DNA from: Streptomyces sp. NRRL WC-3618
Lineage (GTDB): Bacteria > Actinomycetota > Actinomycetes > Streptomycetales > Streptomycetaceae
DNA: 64,000 nucleotides
Reading direction: 5' to 3'
Assembly: GCF_001280005.1 (NCBI RefSeq)
Contig: NZ_LGDW01000155.1
Span: forward strand, 1-64,000
Shown: positions 6,568-14,387 of the stretch, piece after piece
How the letters are laid out: the number at the start of each line of letters is the position of its first letter
How positions within the stretch are numbered: the first letter of the stretch is position 1
The notes under the pieces: generated by a model
What the model saw: the letters and a program-made list of their open reading frames with translations, nothing else
What the model was told of the DNA's origin: nothing
The model's database searches: none
Made by a program: the position numbers and the translations under genes

Positions 6568-8646
6568 TCAGGTGCCGTAGACACCCACTTCGTAGAGTGA
6601 GTATCCCCATTTCGTGCCCCGCTCCAGTCCGTGGACCCGCACATAACGGGCCGGGACCCCCGCGAACCGCGCCGTGTCCAGGCCGCCGTCACCGACGGTC
6701 GTGGACCAGGCGGTCTGCCAGGTCGTGCCGTCGGTCGAGAGCTCGACGCGGTACGACTTGCCGAACGCCTTCTCCCAGTCGAGGGTGACCCGCTTGACCA
6801 GGTTCGTCGACCCGAGGTCGAGCTGGAGCCACTGGTCGTCGCTCCAGTCGCTCGCCCAGCGGCTGCCCGGGTCGCCGTCCACGGAGCGGCCGGGCTGGTA
6901 GCTGGTGAACGGGTTCGACTCGGACGCACTGGCCGTCGCGGACGCGCCCTGGGCGAGGTTCACCCCGGCCTTGTGCGTCTCCGAGGCACCCCAGGTGTCG
7001 AGGTAGGACTCGGCGCCCCGGAACAGGTCACCGACCGCGTCCGCGCCGCCGACCTGCCGGATGTCCTGGATCCAGTCCGGGATCAGCCCGACGTGCGCGG
7101 CGCCGTCCGTGTTGATGTCCCAGGTGCGCGAACCCGTGGTCTGCCGGTCGATCACCGAACCGCCGTCGACACTGGTGAAGGGGTACGTCACCGCCGTACC
7201 CGTGTCCGTGCCGCGCGGGGCGGGGTGGTCGCCGATGCCGTTGAAGTCGGTGCCGAAGCCGTAGCCCTTGTGGTACTTGGTGCGCAGGGCGTCGGTGCGC
7301 GCGGCCTCCTCGACGAACTCCTTGGAGGAGTGCATGTACTGGGCGACGAAGCCGCCGAGACCGTAGACCCGGTCGGTCCAGTTGAGGTCCATCCAACTGT
7401 GCGAGGAGAGCACGCCCGGGTAGGACTCCGCCTCGAAGATGTCCATCGCCTGACCGGCGGCCTTGACGCTCATGTGGTCGATCTCGAGCATCATCTTGCG
7501 CTTCATCATGCCGCGCACCGCGTACTCGCCGAGATCGGTGAGCCCGCGCTTGTTGCACTGCGCGTCCGAGGAATACGTCGGCAGCTCGGTGCCCTCCGGC
7601 AGTTTCTGGATCGCGTTGGTCGCCGTGGCGCCGCCGATGGGGTTGTCGTGCATCGCGGTCGTGCACTTCTCCGTCTGCCAGAAGGTGCCCGTCGACAGGA
7701 ACTGGCCGATGTTGATCGCCGTACCGAGTCCGCCCTCGTCGAATCGCACCCCGCACAGCGCGTTGTCGAACTTGTGGCACAGGAACATGCTGCGCACGCC
7801 CAGGCCGTACAACTCGTCGAGGCCCTTGTCGATGTCGGCCTTGCTGCACTGGCCGATGTCCAGGACCTGCTTGCAGCCGAAGGGCTCGGACGTCTCGACG
7901 CCCAGGACGACCGCCAGCTTGCCCTGCTTGATCACCTCGCGGGCCTGCGCGCTGTCGGTGACGATCCGGAACCAGCCCTTGCCGGCGCCGCCGTACTGCG
8001 CGTCGACGAAGTCCTGGAGCTGGTACGTCAGTTGGGCCTGGAGTCGGATCGACGTCATCTCGTCGCAGCTGCGGTCCTTGAAGAAGTAGACCGAGCAGAT
8101 CATGCCGTTGGTGACGAGGTCGTTGACCAGCACACGCTGACCGCCGCGCCAGGCGCGCTCGAGCCAGGCGTAGTAGTTCGCCTGATGGGTCATCGAGTCG
8201 TACGCGGGCCAGTCCTTGAACGTCGGGTAGCCGACCGGGTCGTGCTTGCCGTCGCCGCCGTGGGTGATGTAGTCGAACACGGCGAAGGTGCCGTCGGGGT
8301 AGTGCTCGGGACAGTCCTTGAGGGCGTCGGCGATTCCGCTGGTGGAGAACACCTTCCCGCAGATGAGCCGGCCGCCGAAGGCCTCGTTGGCGAACAGGTG
8401 GTTGTGCGCGTCGACGAACCCCTGTACCTCCCCCTGGGAGTTGGTGCCCTTGAAGGGCTCGCCCGTGACGTTGATCTGGGAGTCGGGCGCCGGTCGCGCG
8501 GTCGGCGTCCACCAGTCCGCGCCGGCGGCGGAACTGGGCCCGGTACCGAGCGTCAGCGCCAGCACGGCGAGCAGCAGGGACACCACGCTGAGGGGTCTGC
8601 GTCGGCGACGCGGGCGAGGCGGGAAAGCGGGCTCGGTCATACTCAC
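6568..8646 (-). CDS. Secreted membrane-dipeptidase (M19)-like protein with F5/8-type C-terminal domain
   Basis: A 692-residue exported protein. An arginine-rich start and hydrophobic core ending near AGADWW form a signal peptide. The catalytic region resembles peptidase family M19: VDAHNHLF (His81/His83 metal ligands), a VLGVETSE glutamate motif, EIDHMSVKAAG, LSSHSWMD and GFGTDFNGI. The insert-rich body is longer than classical M19 enzymes (about 330-400 residues). The last 140 residues are a discoidin/CBM32-like domain (VDGDPGSRWASDW, WLQLDLG, ARYVRVHG). Several Cys pairs suggest disulfides. A dipeptidase or amidohydrolase that docks on a glycan surface is likely; the substrate is unknown. 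Confidence 0.85.
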   Translation of the reverse strand: MSMTEPAFPPRPRRRRRPLSVVSLLLAVLALTLGTGPSSAAGADWWTPTARPAPDSQINVTGEPFKGTNSQGEVQGFVDAHNHLFANEAFGGRLICGKVFSTSGIADALKDCPEHYPDGTFAVFDYITHGGDGKHDPVGYPTFKDWPAYDSMTHQANYYAWLERAWRGGQRVLVNDLVTNGMICSVYFFKDRSCDEMTSIRLQAQLTYQLQDFVDAQYGGAGKGWFRIVTDSAQAREVIKQGKLAVVLGVETSEPFGCKQVLDIGQCSKADIDKGLDELYGLGVRSMFLCHKFDNALCGVRFDEGGLGTAINIGQFLSTGTFWQTEKCTTAMHDNPIGGATATNAIQKLPEGTELPTYSSDAQCNKRGLTDLGEYAVRGMMKRKMMLEIDHMSVKAAGQAMDIFEAESYPGVLSSHSWMDLNWTDRVYGLGGFVAQYMHSSKEFVEEAARTDALRTKYHKGYGFGTDFNGIGDHPAPRGTDTGTAVTYPFTSVDGGSVIDRQTTGSRTWDINTDGAAHVGLIPDWIQDIRQVGGADAVGDLFRGAESYLDTWGASETHKAGVNLAQGASATASASESNPFTSYQPGRSVDGDPGSRWASDWSDDQWLQLDLGSTNLVKRVTLDWEKAFGKSYRVELSTDGTTWQTAWSTTVGDGGLDTARFAGVPARYVRVHGLERGTKWGYSLYEVGVYGT

Positions 8647-8850
8647 GTCCTCGCACGAAGATTGTCATGGCTCGCACAAAATCTGTGTTGAGGATCGCTA
8701 TGGCGGGGTGAGGGAGTCAATAGTCCGGGACGCTTGACCTGATAGCGGGGTGGCTGTAAAGGGATGGTGGGCAAGGCTCCTCCAGCCCGGGTCGTGTTTC
8801 CTGCCCACCCACCCGTTTGCCGCTTCTGTCCAGTCCGGGCCCGGGTCTCT

Positions 8851-8890
8851 CGGCCCGTCCGGCGTCTGAGGACAAGCCCCCTTCGGCCCC
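8851..8890 (+). repeat. Interspersed GC-rich repeat, copy A
   Basis: CGGCCCGTCCGGCGTCTGAG followed by GACAAG, a variant of the element at 8949 and, inverted, near 62986. This short element recurs within the window in intergenic positions and carries a TGA in its core. It lies in the 503-base gap 8647-9149, which contains no gene; the rest of that gap is GC-rich with no supported coding sequence. Confidence 0.6.
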
Positions 8891-8948
8891 AGCTTCTTTG
8901 CCGCCCACCGGCCACCGCTGTTTCTACAGTCCAGGCCCAGGCACCCCC

Positions 8949-9019
8949 AGCCCGTCCGGCGTTTGAGGACGAGGCCCCTTCAGGGCCGACAGCGGGGGCC
9001 GGGGGCGCAGCCCCAGGGA
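8949..9019 (+). repeat. Interspersed GC-rich repeat, copy B (longest)
   Basis: CAGCCCGTCCGGCGTTTGAG, then GACGAGGCCCCTTCAGGGCC and a G-rich tail ending in GCGCAGCCCCAGGGA. The inner AGGCCCCTTCAGGGCC can form a hairpin. To my knowledge this kind of sequence is dispersed many times in Streptomyces genomes and often sits at gene ends. Copies A and C in this window share the core. Confidence 0.65.
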
Positions 9020-9074
9020 TGGGATGGGTAGGGGCGGCGGGGGCGAGGGAAATTTTTGGGCCGACCCCCGCACC

Positions 9075-9101
9075 TGTCACAACAACCGGCCGCCCGGTGT
9101 C
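9075..9101 (+). promoter_or_regulatory. Candidate ECF41-type promoter for the FAD oxidoreductase gene
   Basis: TGTCACA (9075-9081), a 16-base spacer and TGTC (9098-9101) lie about 50 bases before the ATG at 9150. From memory, the ECF41 target promoter pattern is TGTCACA-N16-CGTC, so this differs by one base in the -10 element. The sigma factor gene immediately downstream has all ECF41 marks, which makes autogenous control of the pair likely. Confidence 0.6.
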
Positions 9102-9149
9102 TTGTTGTCGAACGCCCCAGACGGGCGCCGTCCAAACGGAGGAGACACC

Positions 9150-10349
9150 ATGAGCGGGAACATCGATGTGGTCGTGGTCGGCGGCGGCTACGCCGGCGTC
9201 ATGGCGGCCGACCGCCTGACACAGTGCACCGACGTCACCGTCACGCTGATCAACCCCCGCCCCACCTTCGTCGACCGTATCCGCCTGCACCAGTTCGTGG
9301 GCGGCACCCACGACGCGGTCGCCGACTACCGGAAGGTCCTCGCCGAGGGTGTCCGGCTGGTGGTGGACACCGTGACGGAGATCGACGCGGCAGGACGCGG
9401 CGTGACGCTCGCCGGCGGCGACACGGTCGGCTACGACTACCTGGTCTACGCGGTGGGCAGCGGCAGCGCCGACCAGGGCGTGCCCGGCGCCGCCGACTTC
9501 GCCCACCCGATCGCCGGCCTGGAGGAGGCGCGGCGCCTGCGGTCGGCCCTCGATGCCGCACCCGCCGAGGCCCCGGTGACGGTGGTAGGGGCAGGGGCGA
9601 CCGGTATCGAGACCGCGGCCGAGCTCGCGGAGCAGGGCCGCAGGGTCACCCTGGTGTGCGGCGGACCGCTCGGCCCGTCCCTGCATCCGCGAGGGCGCCG
9701 CTCGGTGGCCAGGCGGCTCACCGCCCTCGGGGTGAGGGTGCTCGACGGCCCCGACACGAAGGTGACGACGGTGACCCGCGATGCCGTGCGGCTGGCGGAC
9801 GGGCGCGAAGTGCCGAGCGCTGTGACGATCTGGACCGCCGGGTTTGGCGTCCCCGACCTGGCCGTACGCAGCGGCCTGCGCACCGACGCCCTGGGCCGTC
9901 TGCTCACCGACGAGACACTGACGAGCGTCGACGACGCGCGCATCGTCGCGGCCGGGGACTCGGCCGCCCCGTCGGACCTGCCGTTCCGGATGAGCTGCCA
10001 GGCCGCGGTTCAGCTGGGCCCGCAGGCCGCGGAGACCGTACTGAGCCGGATCGCGGGTGAGCGACCCGCGTCCATCGACGTGGGGTTCGTCGCCCAGTGC
10101 CTCAGCCTGGGGCGACACGGGGGCGTCTTCCAGCTCACCGGCCGGGACGACACCGCCAAGAAGTACTACATCGGTGGCCGGGCGGCCGCGAAGATCAAGG
10201 AGTTCATCTGCCGGGGCATCCCCTGGCAACTGTCGTACGAGGCACGCAAGCCAGGTGCGCGCACCTGGTGGTCCAAGGACGCCAAGCGACGGCAGCGTCT
10301 CGAGGCCAGGATCGACCAGGAACGGGCCACCGCCAAGCGAGCGGCCTGA
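9150..10349 (+). CDS. NAD(P)/FAD-dependent oxidoreductase (NDH-2-like)
   Basis: A 399-residue flavoprotein of the pyridine nucleotide-disulphide family: FAD Rossmann motif VVVVGGGYAGVM at the N terminus, NAD(P) Rossmann motif VVGAGATGIETAAELAEQG in the middle, and the second FAD motif VAAGDSAAP. No redox-active CxxC is seen, so it resembles type II NADH dehydrogenase or ferredoxin-reductase-like enzymes. ATG 9150 has AACGGAGGA just upstream. ECF41 sigma factors are typically encoded next to an oxidoreductase, epimerase or decarboxylase, and this enzyme fills that place. The substrate is unknown. Confidence 0.92.
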   Translation: MSGNIDVVVVGGGYAGVMAADRLTQCTDVTVTLINPRPTFVDRIRLHQFVGGTHDAVADYRKVLAEGVRLVVDTVTEIDAAGRGVTLAGGDTVGYDYLVYAVGSGSADQGVPGAADFAHPIAGLEEARRLRSALDAAPAEAPVTVVGAGATGIETAAELAEQGRRVTLVCGGPLGPSLHPRGRRSVARRLTALGVRVLDGPDTKVTTVTRDAVRLADGREVPSAVTIWTAGFGVPDLAVRSGLRTDALGRLLTDETLTSVDDARIVAAGDSAAPSDLPFRMSCQAAVQLGPQAAETVLSRIAGERPASIDVGFVAQCLSLGRHGGVFQLTGRDDTAKKYYIGGRAAAKIKEFICRGIPWQLSYEARKPGARTWWSKDAKRRQRLEARIDQERATAKRAA

Positions 10350-10396
10350 GACACCGCCCGGCTGTCGAAAGAAAACGAAACGAAGAGGACCCCGCT

Positions 10397-10471
10397 GTGG
10401 AAGCACACCCGAGAACCAGAACCGTCGGCACACGGGGCACCCACCGGCGCCGACCGGGGGCCGGAACATGA
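10397..10471 (+). CDS. Possible 24-codon leader ORF coupled to the sigma factor gene
   Basis: A GTG at 10397 has AAGAGGA about 7 bases upstream and opens a 24-codon arginine-rich frame whose TGA overlaps the ATG of the sigma gene (ATGA). It could be a translational-coupling leader or the remnant of a lost cistron. No family is recognisable. The ribosome-site spacing and the exact overlap are the only support. Confidence 0.3.
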   Translation: MEAHPRTRTVGTRGTHRRRPGAGT

Positions 10472-11433
10472 GCGATCCCACCACTCCCGAGCCCATCACC
10501 CCCCAGCCCACCACTCCCGAGCCCACCACCCTCCAACCCACCACCCCCTCCACCGACCCGGCGACCGACACCTTCGTCGCCCACCGCAATCTGCTCTTCA
10601 CGGTCGCCTACGAGATGCTCGGCTCGGCCGCCGACGCCGAGGACGTCCTTCAGGAGACCTGGCTGCGCTGGGCCGAGGTCGATCTGGAACAGGTCCGCGA
10701 CCAGCGCGCCTACCTGGTTCGCATCACGACCCGGCAGTCCCTCAACCGGCTGCGCACGATGAGCCGCCGCAAGGAGGCCTACGTCGGCCAGTGGCTGCCC
10801 GAACCGCTCCTCACCGCGCCCGATGTGGCCGAGGACGTCGAACTCGCCGAGAGCGTCTCGATGGCGCTGATGCTCGTCCTCGAAACGCTCTCGCCGACCG
10901 AACGCGCCGTGTTCGTGCTGCGCGAGGTCTTCGACACCGGCTACGACGAGATCGCCGCCGCCGTCGACAAGAGCCCCGCGGCCGTCCGCCAGATCGCCCA
11001 CCGCGCACGTCGGCACGTCGACGCCAGGCGCCCCAGGCAGACGGTCACCCCGGATGAGAGCCGGGCCGTCCTGGAGTCGTTCCAGCGCGTACTGGAGACC
11101 GGGGACCCGCAGTCCCTCCTCGACGTGCTGGCCCCGGATGTCGTCATGGTGAACGACGGCGGCGGCATCAAGCAGGCCGCGCTGCGGCCGATCAACGGCG
11201 CCCAGAAGGTGGCCCGATTCCTGGTCGGTGTCCTCGGCAAGAACACGAGCCCGATCACCATCGCCCCCACCGTGGTCAACGGCGGCCTCGCACTCGTCGT
11301 GCACCTGGGCGGTGAGCTCGACGGGATCATGGCGATGCGTGTCGAGGACGCGCGCGTCACCGGCCTCTACTACGTCCGCAACCCCGAGAAACTGACCCGG
11401 GCCGAAACGGAGACCCCACTCACCCTGCGATGA
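10468..11433 (+). CDS. ECF41-family RNA polymerase sigma factor with fused SnoaL-like regulatory domain
   Basis: A 321-residue protein. Residues 1-31 are a Pro/Thr repeat tail; sigma region 2 spans about 35-100 (YEMLGSAADAEDVLQETWLRW) and region 4 about 130-185 (LSPTERAVFVLREVFDTGYDEIA). The C-terminal 120 residues are a SnoaL-like domain. Three ECF41 hallmarks are present: linker WLPEPL (109-114), DGGG (230-233) and terminal NPEKL (305-309). In ECF41 the C-terminal extension tunes sigma activity in place of an anti-sigma factor. The gene lies 118 bases after the FAD oxidoreductase on the same strand, and its stop is 3 bases from the convergent esterase. Confidence 0.95.
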   Translation: MSDPTTPEPITPQPTTPEPTTLQPTTPSTDPATDTFVAHRNLLFTVAYEMLGSAADAEDVLQETWLRWAEVDLEQVRDQRAYLVRITTRQSLNRLRTMSRRKEAYVGQWLPEPLLTAPDVAEDVELAESVSMALMLVLETLSPTERAVFVLREVFDTGYDEIAAAVDKSPAAVRQIAHRARRHVDARRPRQTVTPDESRAVLESFQRVLETGDPQSLLDVLAPDVVMVNDGGGIKQAALRPINGAQKVARFLVGVLGKNTSPITIAPTVVNGGLALVVHLGGELDGIMAMRVEDARVTGLYYVRNPEKLTRAETETPLTLR

Positions 11434-11436
11434 ACG

Positions 11437-12372
11437 TCAGTCGTCCGCCGTGGCCTGCCGGATGTGCCGGGCGACGAAGGCGTAGATCTCCCGGCTCTTC
11501 GCGTCGTCGTTGAGGTCGTACGCGTGATCGACCCCCGCGACGTCATGGTGCTCGACCAGTGAACTGGCCTGCCGAAGCCGCTCGGCGTACCGCACGCCCT
11601 CAGCCCGGAGCCGGTCGTGGGCGGCCGTGATGATCAGGGCCGGGGCGATGCCCTTGAGGTCCGCGGTCTCCCCCGGGTGGGCGGGGGAGACGAGCCGGTC
11701 GGCGCGCCGGCGCGGGTCCGGGACGTACGCGCTGTCGAACACCTCGCCCATCCACGGGCGCAGCATCGGCTTTGCGATCGCCGCCCGCTTGTCCTTCGCG
11801 GCGGTCGCCAGGTCGAGCGGCGGGTAGTGCAGGACCTGGAGTGCGATCGGGGGGCCTTGCTCCTCCAGGGCCTGGCGGGCGACGGCCGCCGCGAGACCGC
11901 CGCCGGCGCTCTGCCCGCCCACCGTGAGCCGGGTGCCGTCCCAGCCGTGTGCGGCGCCGTTCTCGGCGACCCACCGGACCACGTCGTACGACTGCCGGGG
12001 CGGCGCCGGGAACGGGTACTGCGGGGCGACGACGTAGTCGACGTTGACGACCACCACGCCGGCCAGCGCGGCGACGGCACGGCAGAAGGCGTCGTCCGTC
12101 TCCGTCACCGGCAGGATGAATCCGCCGCCGTGGAAGTTGACGTGGACCGGCGGGGCCGGATCCCCGGCCGGGGGCCGGTAGACCACCACCCGCGCCGGGG
12201 CGACGGAGGTCGGGATCGTCAGCTCGCTCGTCGCACGCGGGAACTCGGGAAGGCGGGCGTGGGACGCGGCGGCGGAACCGCGCCCGCCGGAACGACGGTC
12301 CGCCCGCATGACGAGGCGCTGCATGGTCTTGGCGATGAGCGAGGCCACCGCAGGCTGGGCCAGGAGGGACAT
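11437..12372 (-). CDS. Alpha/beta hydrolase, HSL-type esterase
   Basis: A 311-residue hydrolase with the hormone-sensitive-lipase motif NFHGGGFI (oxyanion hole), the nucleophile elbow VGGQSAGGG, and a late Asp/His pair (HDRLRAEG, GVDHAYDL). The start at 12372 (MSLLAQP) is preferred over an in-frame start at 12435 because an inverted repeat typical of an operator falls between them. The enzyme probably acts on short acyl esters. It shares its strand with the DUF574 methyltransferase upstream, 87 bases away, and is convergent with the sigma factor. Confidence 0.85.
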   Translation of the reverse strand: MSLLAQPAVASLIAKTMQRLVMRADRRSGGRGSAAASHARLPEFPRATSELTIPTSVAPARVVVYRPPAGDPAPPVHVNFHGGGFILPVTETDDAFCRAVAALAGVVVVNVDYVVAPQYPFPAPPRQSYDVVRWVAENGAAHGWDGTRLTVGGQSAGGGLAAAVARQALEEQGPPIALQVLHYPPLDLATAAKDKRAAIAKPMLRPWMGEVFDSAYVPDPRRRADRLVSPAHPGETADLKGIAPALIITAAHDRLRAEGVRYAERLRQASSLVEHHDVAGVDHAYDLNDDAKSREIYAFVARHIRQATADD

Positions 12373-12403
12373 ACAGTTCCGTTCGGTCGAGTCATTGCCA
12401 GGA

Positions 12404-12423
12404 ATCCTGTCGATGGACAGGAT
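12404..12423 (-). promoter_or_regulatory. Inverted repeat upstream of the esterase
   Basis: Perfect 8-base arms ATCCTGTC and GACAGGAT separated by 4 bases, centred about 40 bases before the preferred esterase start. It could be an operator or a small hairpin in the leader. No adjacent regulator gene is evident. Confidence 0.4.
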
Positions 12424-12459
12424 GGCATCCCCCACGACCGCCCGGTGCGGCGAGGGTGG

Positions 12460-13269
12460 CTACGCCTTGTAGGCGATCCCCCCGTACACATCCGTCGGCT
12501 CCGGCGAGGTGCCGGGCTCCGGGCGCCACAGGGGGCACGAGACGATGCCCGGCTCCAGCAGCTCCAGGCCCTCGTACAGGGCGGAGAGCTTGTCGGGGCT
12601 GCGCAGCACGTACGGGACCGCGCCCGTGTCGTCGTAGCCCTGCTGCGCCCGCTTGAGCTCCTCGTCGGTGTCCGTGCTGTCGTAGTGCACGAAATAGCTG
12701 CCCGGGGGCAGGGCCGCCTGGAGGTGGTGTGTGATCGACTTTGCCTCCTCCCAGTCCTGGATGTGGCCGAGGATGCCCATCAGCATCAGCGCCACCGGCT
12801 TGTCGAAGTCCAGGAACCTCCGCGCCGTCTCGATGATCTTCTCGGGCTGACGCAGATCGGCGTCCACGTAGTCCGTCGTGCCCTCGGGGGTGCTGGTGAG
12901 CAGGGCCTGGGCGTGCCGCAGGACGAGGGGATCGTTGTCGACGTAGACGATGCGCGACTCGGGGGCCGCCTTCTGGGCGACCTGGTGCGTGTTGTCGTAC
13001 GTCGGCAGGCCGGTGCCGATGTCGAGGAACTGGCGGATACCGCGTTCGCGGGCCACGAAGGTGACCGTGCGGATCAGATAGACGCGCGAGGCGCGGGCCA
13101 TCGTCTCGATGTTGGGGGCGATCTCGCGGTACGCGTCGCCCGCCTCACGGTCGATTTCGTAGTTGTCCTTGCCCCCCATCCAGTAGTTCCAGATACGGGC
13201 GGAGTGCGGCACCGTGGTGTCGATCTTGGACAGTGCTTCCTGGTCGGGGGTGGGCCGGCCGTCTGTCAT
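12460..13269 (-). CDS. DUF574 SAM-dependent methyltransferase, paralogue 1
   Basis: A 269-residue member of the actinomycete DUF574 (PF04672) methyltransferase family. Marks are the N-terminal ARIWNYWMGGKDNYEIDR, the SAM motif QFLDIGTGLPTYDNTH, the acidic YVDNDPLVL and the C-terminal GLELLEPGIVSCPLWRP. The substrate of this family is unknown. Two further copies lie at 25376 and 56401 in this window with the same motif order. Downstream on the same strand is the esterase; upstream, 33 bases away, is a small kinase-like protein that may be co-transcribed. Confidence 0.92.
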   Translation of the reverse strand: MTDGRPTPDQEALSKIDTTVPHSARIWNYWMGGKDNYEIDREAGDAYREIAPNIETMARASRVYLIRTVTFVARERGIRQFLDIGTGLPTYDNTHQVAQKAAPESRIVYVDNDPLVLRHAQALLTSTPEGTTDYVDADLRQPEKIIETARRFLDFDKPVALMLMGILGHIQDWEEAKSITHHLQAALPPGSYFVHYDSTDTDEELKRAQQGYDDTGAVPYVLRSPDKLSALYEGLELLEPGIVSCPLWRPEPGTSPEPTDVYGGIAYKA

Positions 13270-13302
13270 CGGAGTCTCCTGACTTGCCTCGCGCGGACAT
13301 CG

Positions 13303-13866
13303 CTAACCTACCGTCAACTGACTGGTCGGTTGCCGGAGTTGGGACTGCCGGGGTGCGGGTGCTCGGATGGGGCGAGTCCGCTCGGCGACCACGTCCGGCA
13401 CGGCGGGGGTGATGTTCACGCTCACCACGGGAACGTGCTGGGCGATCGTGCGGACCGCCCGGGTGTAGGCGAGGGCGGCGGCCGCGCTCTCCGACCCGTC
13501 GTCGCCGCTCACTCCGCCGTGCTCGGTCCCGGTGAGGTGGAGCAGGGCGCCCTCGCGTTCCGCGACCGCCTCCGCGAGGTCGAGCGCCTGGATCCAGGTC
13601 ACCCGGGACCGTCCGTGACGCAGCGGCCCGTACACGAGTTCACCGATGATGCCGCCGTCGATGACGAACCGGCCGGGCGCGGCCAGCAGTTCGCGGTACG
13701 GACGGGTGGGATCGAGGTGGTGCAGACCCCCGGCGGGCCGCCGTAGCGGGAAGCCGAGCAGGGCCAGTTGGGTGAAAAATTGAGTGCGGCGGATGCCTTC
13801 GTGACCCTCGACGACCAGGGTCCGGTACGACGCGACGGTCTCCGCGAGAGGCTGCGGAAGGGTCAT
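13303..13866 (-). CDS. Kinase-like P-loop protein with degenerate Walker A
   Basis: A 187-residue protein that resembles thymidylate-kinase-like P-loop proteins: beta-strand TLVVEG followed by HEGIRRTQF where GxxGxGK(S/T) would be expected, then FVIDGGIIGELVYGPLRHG, like the D-R-x-x-S-E-x-V-Y-G segment of phage-type kinases, and LLHLTG. The catalytic Lys of Walker A is missing, so ATP binding is doubtful. ATG 13866 has AGGGGGAAG upstream; longer in-frame starts lack support. The 3' end is 33 bases from the DUF574 methyltransferase, suggesting a shared transcript. The family call is inference from pattern and could be wrong. Confidence 0.6.
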   Translation of the reverse strand: MTLPQPLAETVASYRTLVVEGHEGIRRTQFFTQLALLGFPLRRPAGGLHHLDPTRPYRELLAAPGRFVIDGGIIGELVYGPLRHGRSRVTWIQALDLAEAVAEREGALLHLTGTEHGGVSGDDGSESAAAALAYTRAVRTIAQHVPVVSVNITPAVPDVVAERTRPIRAPAPRQSQLRQPTSQLTVG

Positions 13867-14093
13867 CGCGGGGGCGTCTTCCCCCTGGGGGAGCGACCCG
13901 GCAGGGGAGTGCCGGCACGTCCGGGCGGCATGGCTGGACCCGGAGCGCGATGCGGCGTAGGCATGCCGCTCCCTTCGGAGTGGTGCGCGCACCGTGATGC
14001 GCGCGGTCGTGCGTCGACTCCCTCAGTGTGTACGCGGCCTCCGCACGGCGGCAGGGCCCGTGCGGGTTGTCCGGTTGTGCGGGAGTGGTGGTG

Positions 14094-14131
14094 CGCCGTA
14101 CGCGGAGGGTTCGCGCCGCAGGCGTACGGCG
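14094..14131 (-). terminator. Hairpin terminator after DUF397 gene
   Basis: Arms CGCCGTACGC and GCGTACGGCG (10 bp) with an 18-base loop, just past the stop of the DUF397 gene. There is no T-tract, as is usual in Streptomyces. The rest of the 13867-14138 interval shows no supported gene. Confidence 0.6.
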
Positions 14132-14138
14132 GGGGGTG

Positions 14139-14384
14139 TCAGGCGATCAGGAAGTCGGCCTGACCGGCCTTCGCGCCCTCCAGGAACGCCACCATCTCGT
14201 CCCGGGAGTAGATCAGAGCGGGCCCCTCGAGGTCCTTGGACTGCCGGAACGCGACACTGCCGTCGGGCAGTCGCTTGGCCTCGACGCAGCTTCCGCCGTT
14301 GGTGCCGCTCCAGGGCTTGTGCCAGCCCTCGGCGCCGAGTTCGGACGCGGGCATGCCGCTGTGGACGGGGTTGTCGGTTGCCAT
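14139..14384 (-). CDS. DUF397 domain protein
   Basis: An 81-residue protein of the DUF397 family: WHKPWSGTNGGSCVEAKRL followed by VAFRQSKDLEGPALIYSRDE and an F(L/A)xGAKAG tail. In Streptomyces these small proteins are encoded next to XRE/DUF5753 regulators (WhiJ-, AbaA- and BldB-like loci) and are thought to act with them. It follows the regulator gene here with a 3-base gap, so the two form a unit. Confidence 0.93.
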   Translation of the reverse strand: MATDNPVHSGMPASELGAEGWHKPWSGTNGGSCVEAKRLPDGSVAFRQSKDLEGPALIYSRDEMVAFLEGAKAGQADFLIA

Positions 14385-14387
14385 GGT

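Noticed and set aside
8647..9149. A gene in the 503-base gap before the FAD oxidoreductase
   Set aside because: Frames here run through two copies of a dispersed repeat and have no ribosome site, codon bias or domain.
10474..10560. A CRISPR-like or satellite array
   Set aside because: The repeated units are short, imperfect and in frame with the sigma factor; they encode a Pro/Thr tail, and there are no spacers.
11437..12435. The longer 332-residue esterase start
   Set aside because: The extra 21 residues are encoded across a perfect inverted repeat and precede a better N terminus; kept only as an alternative.
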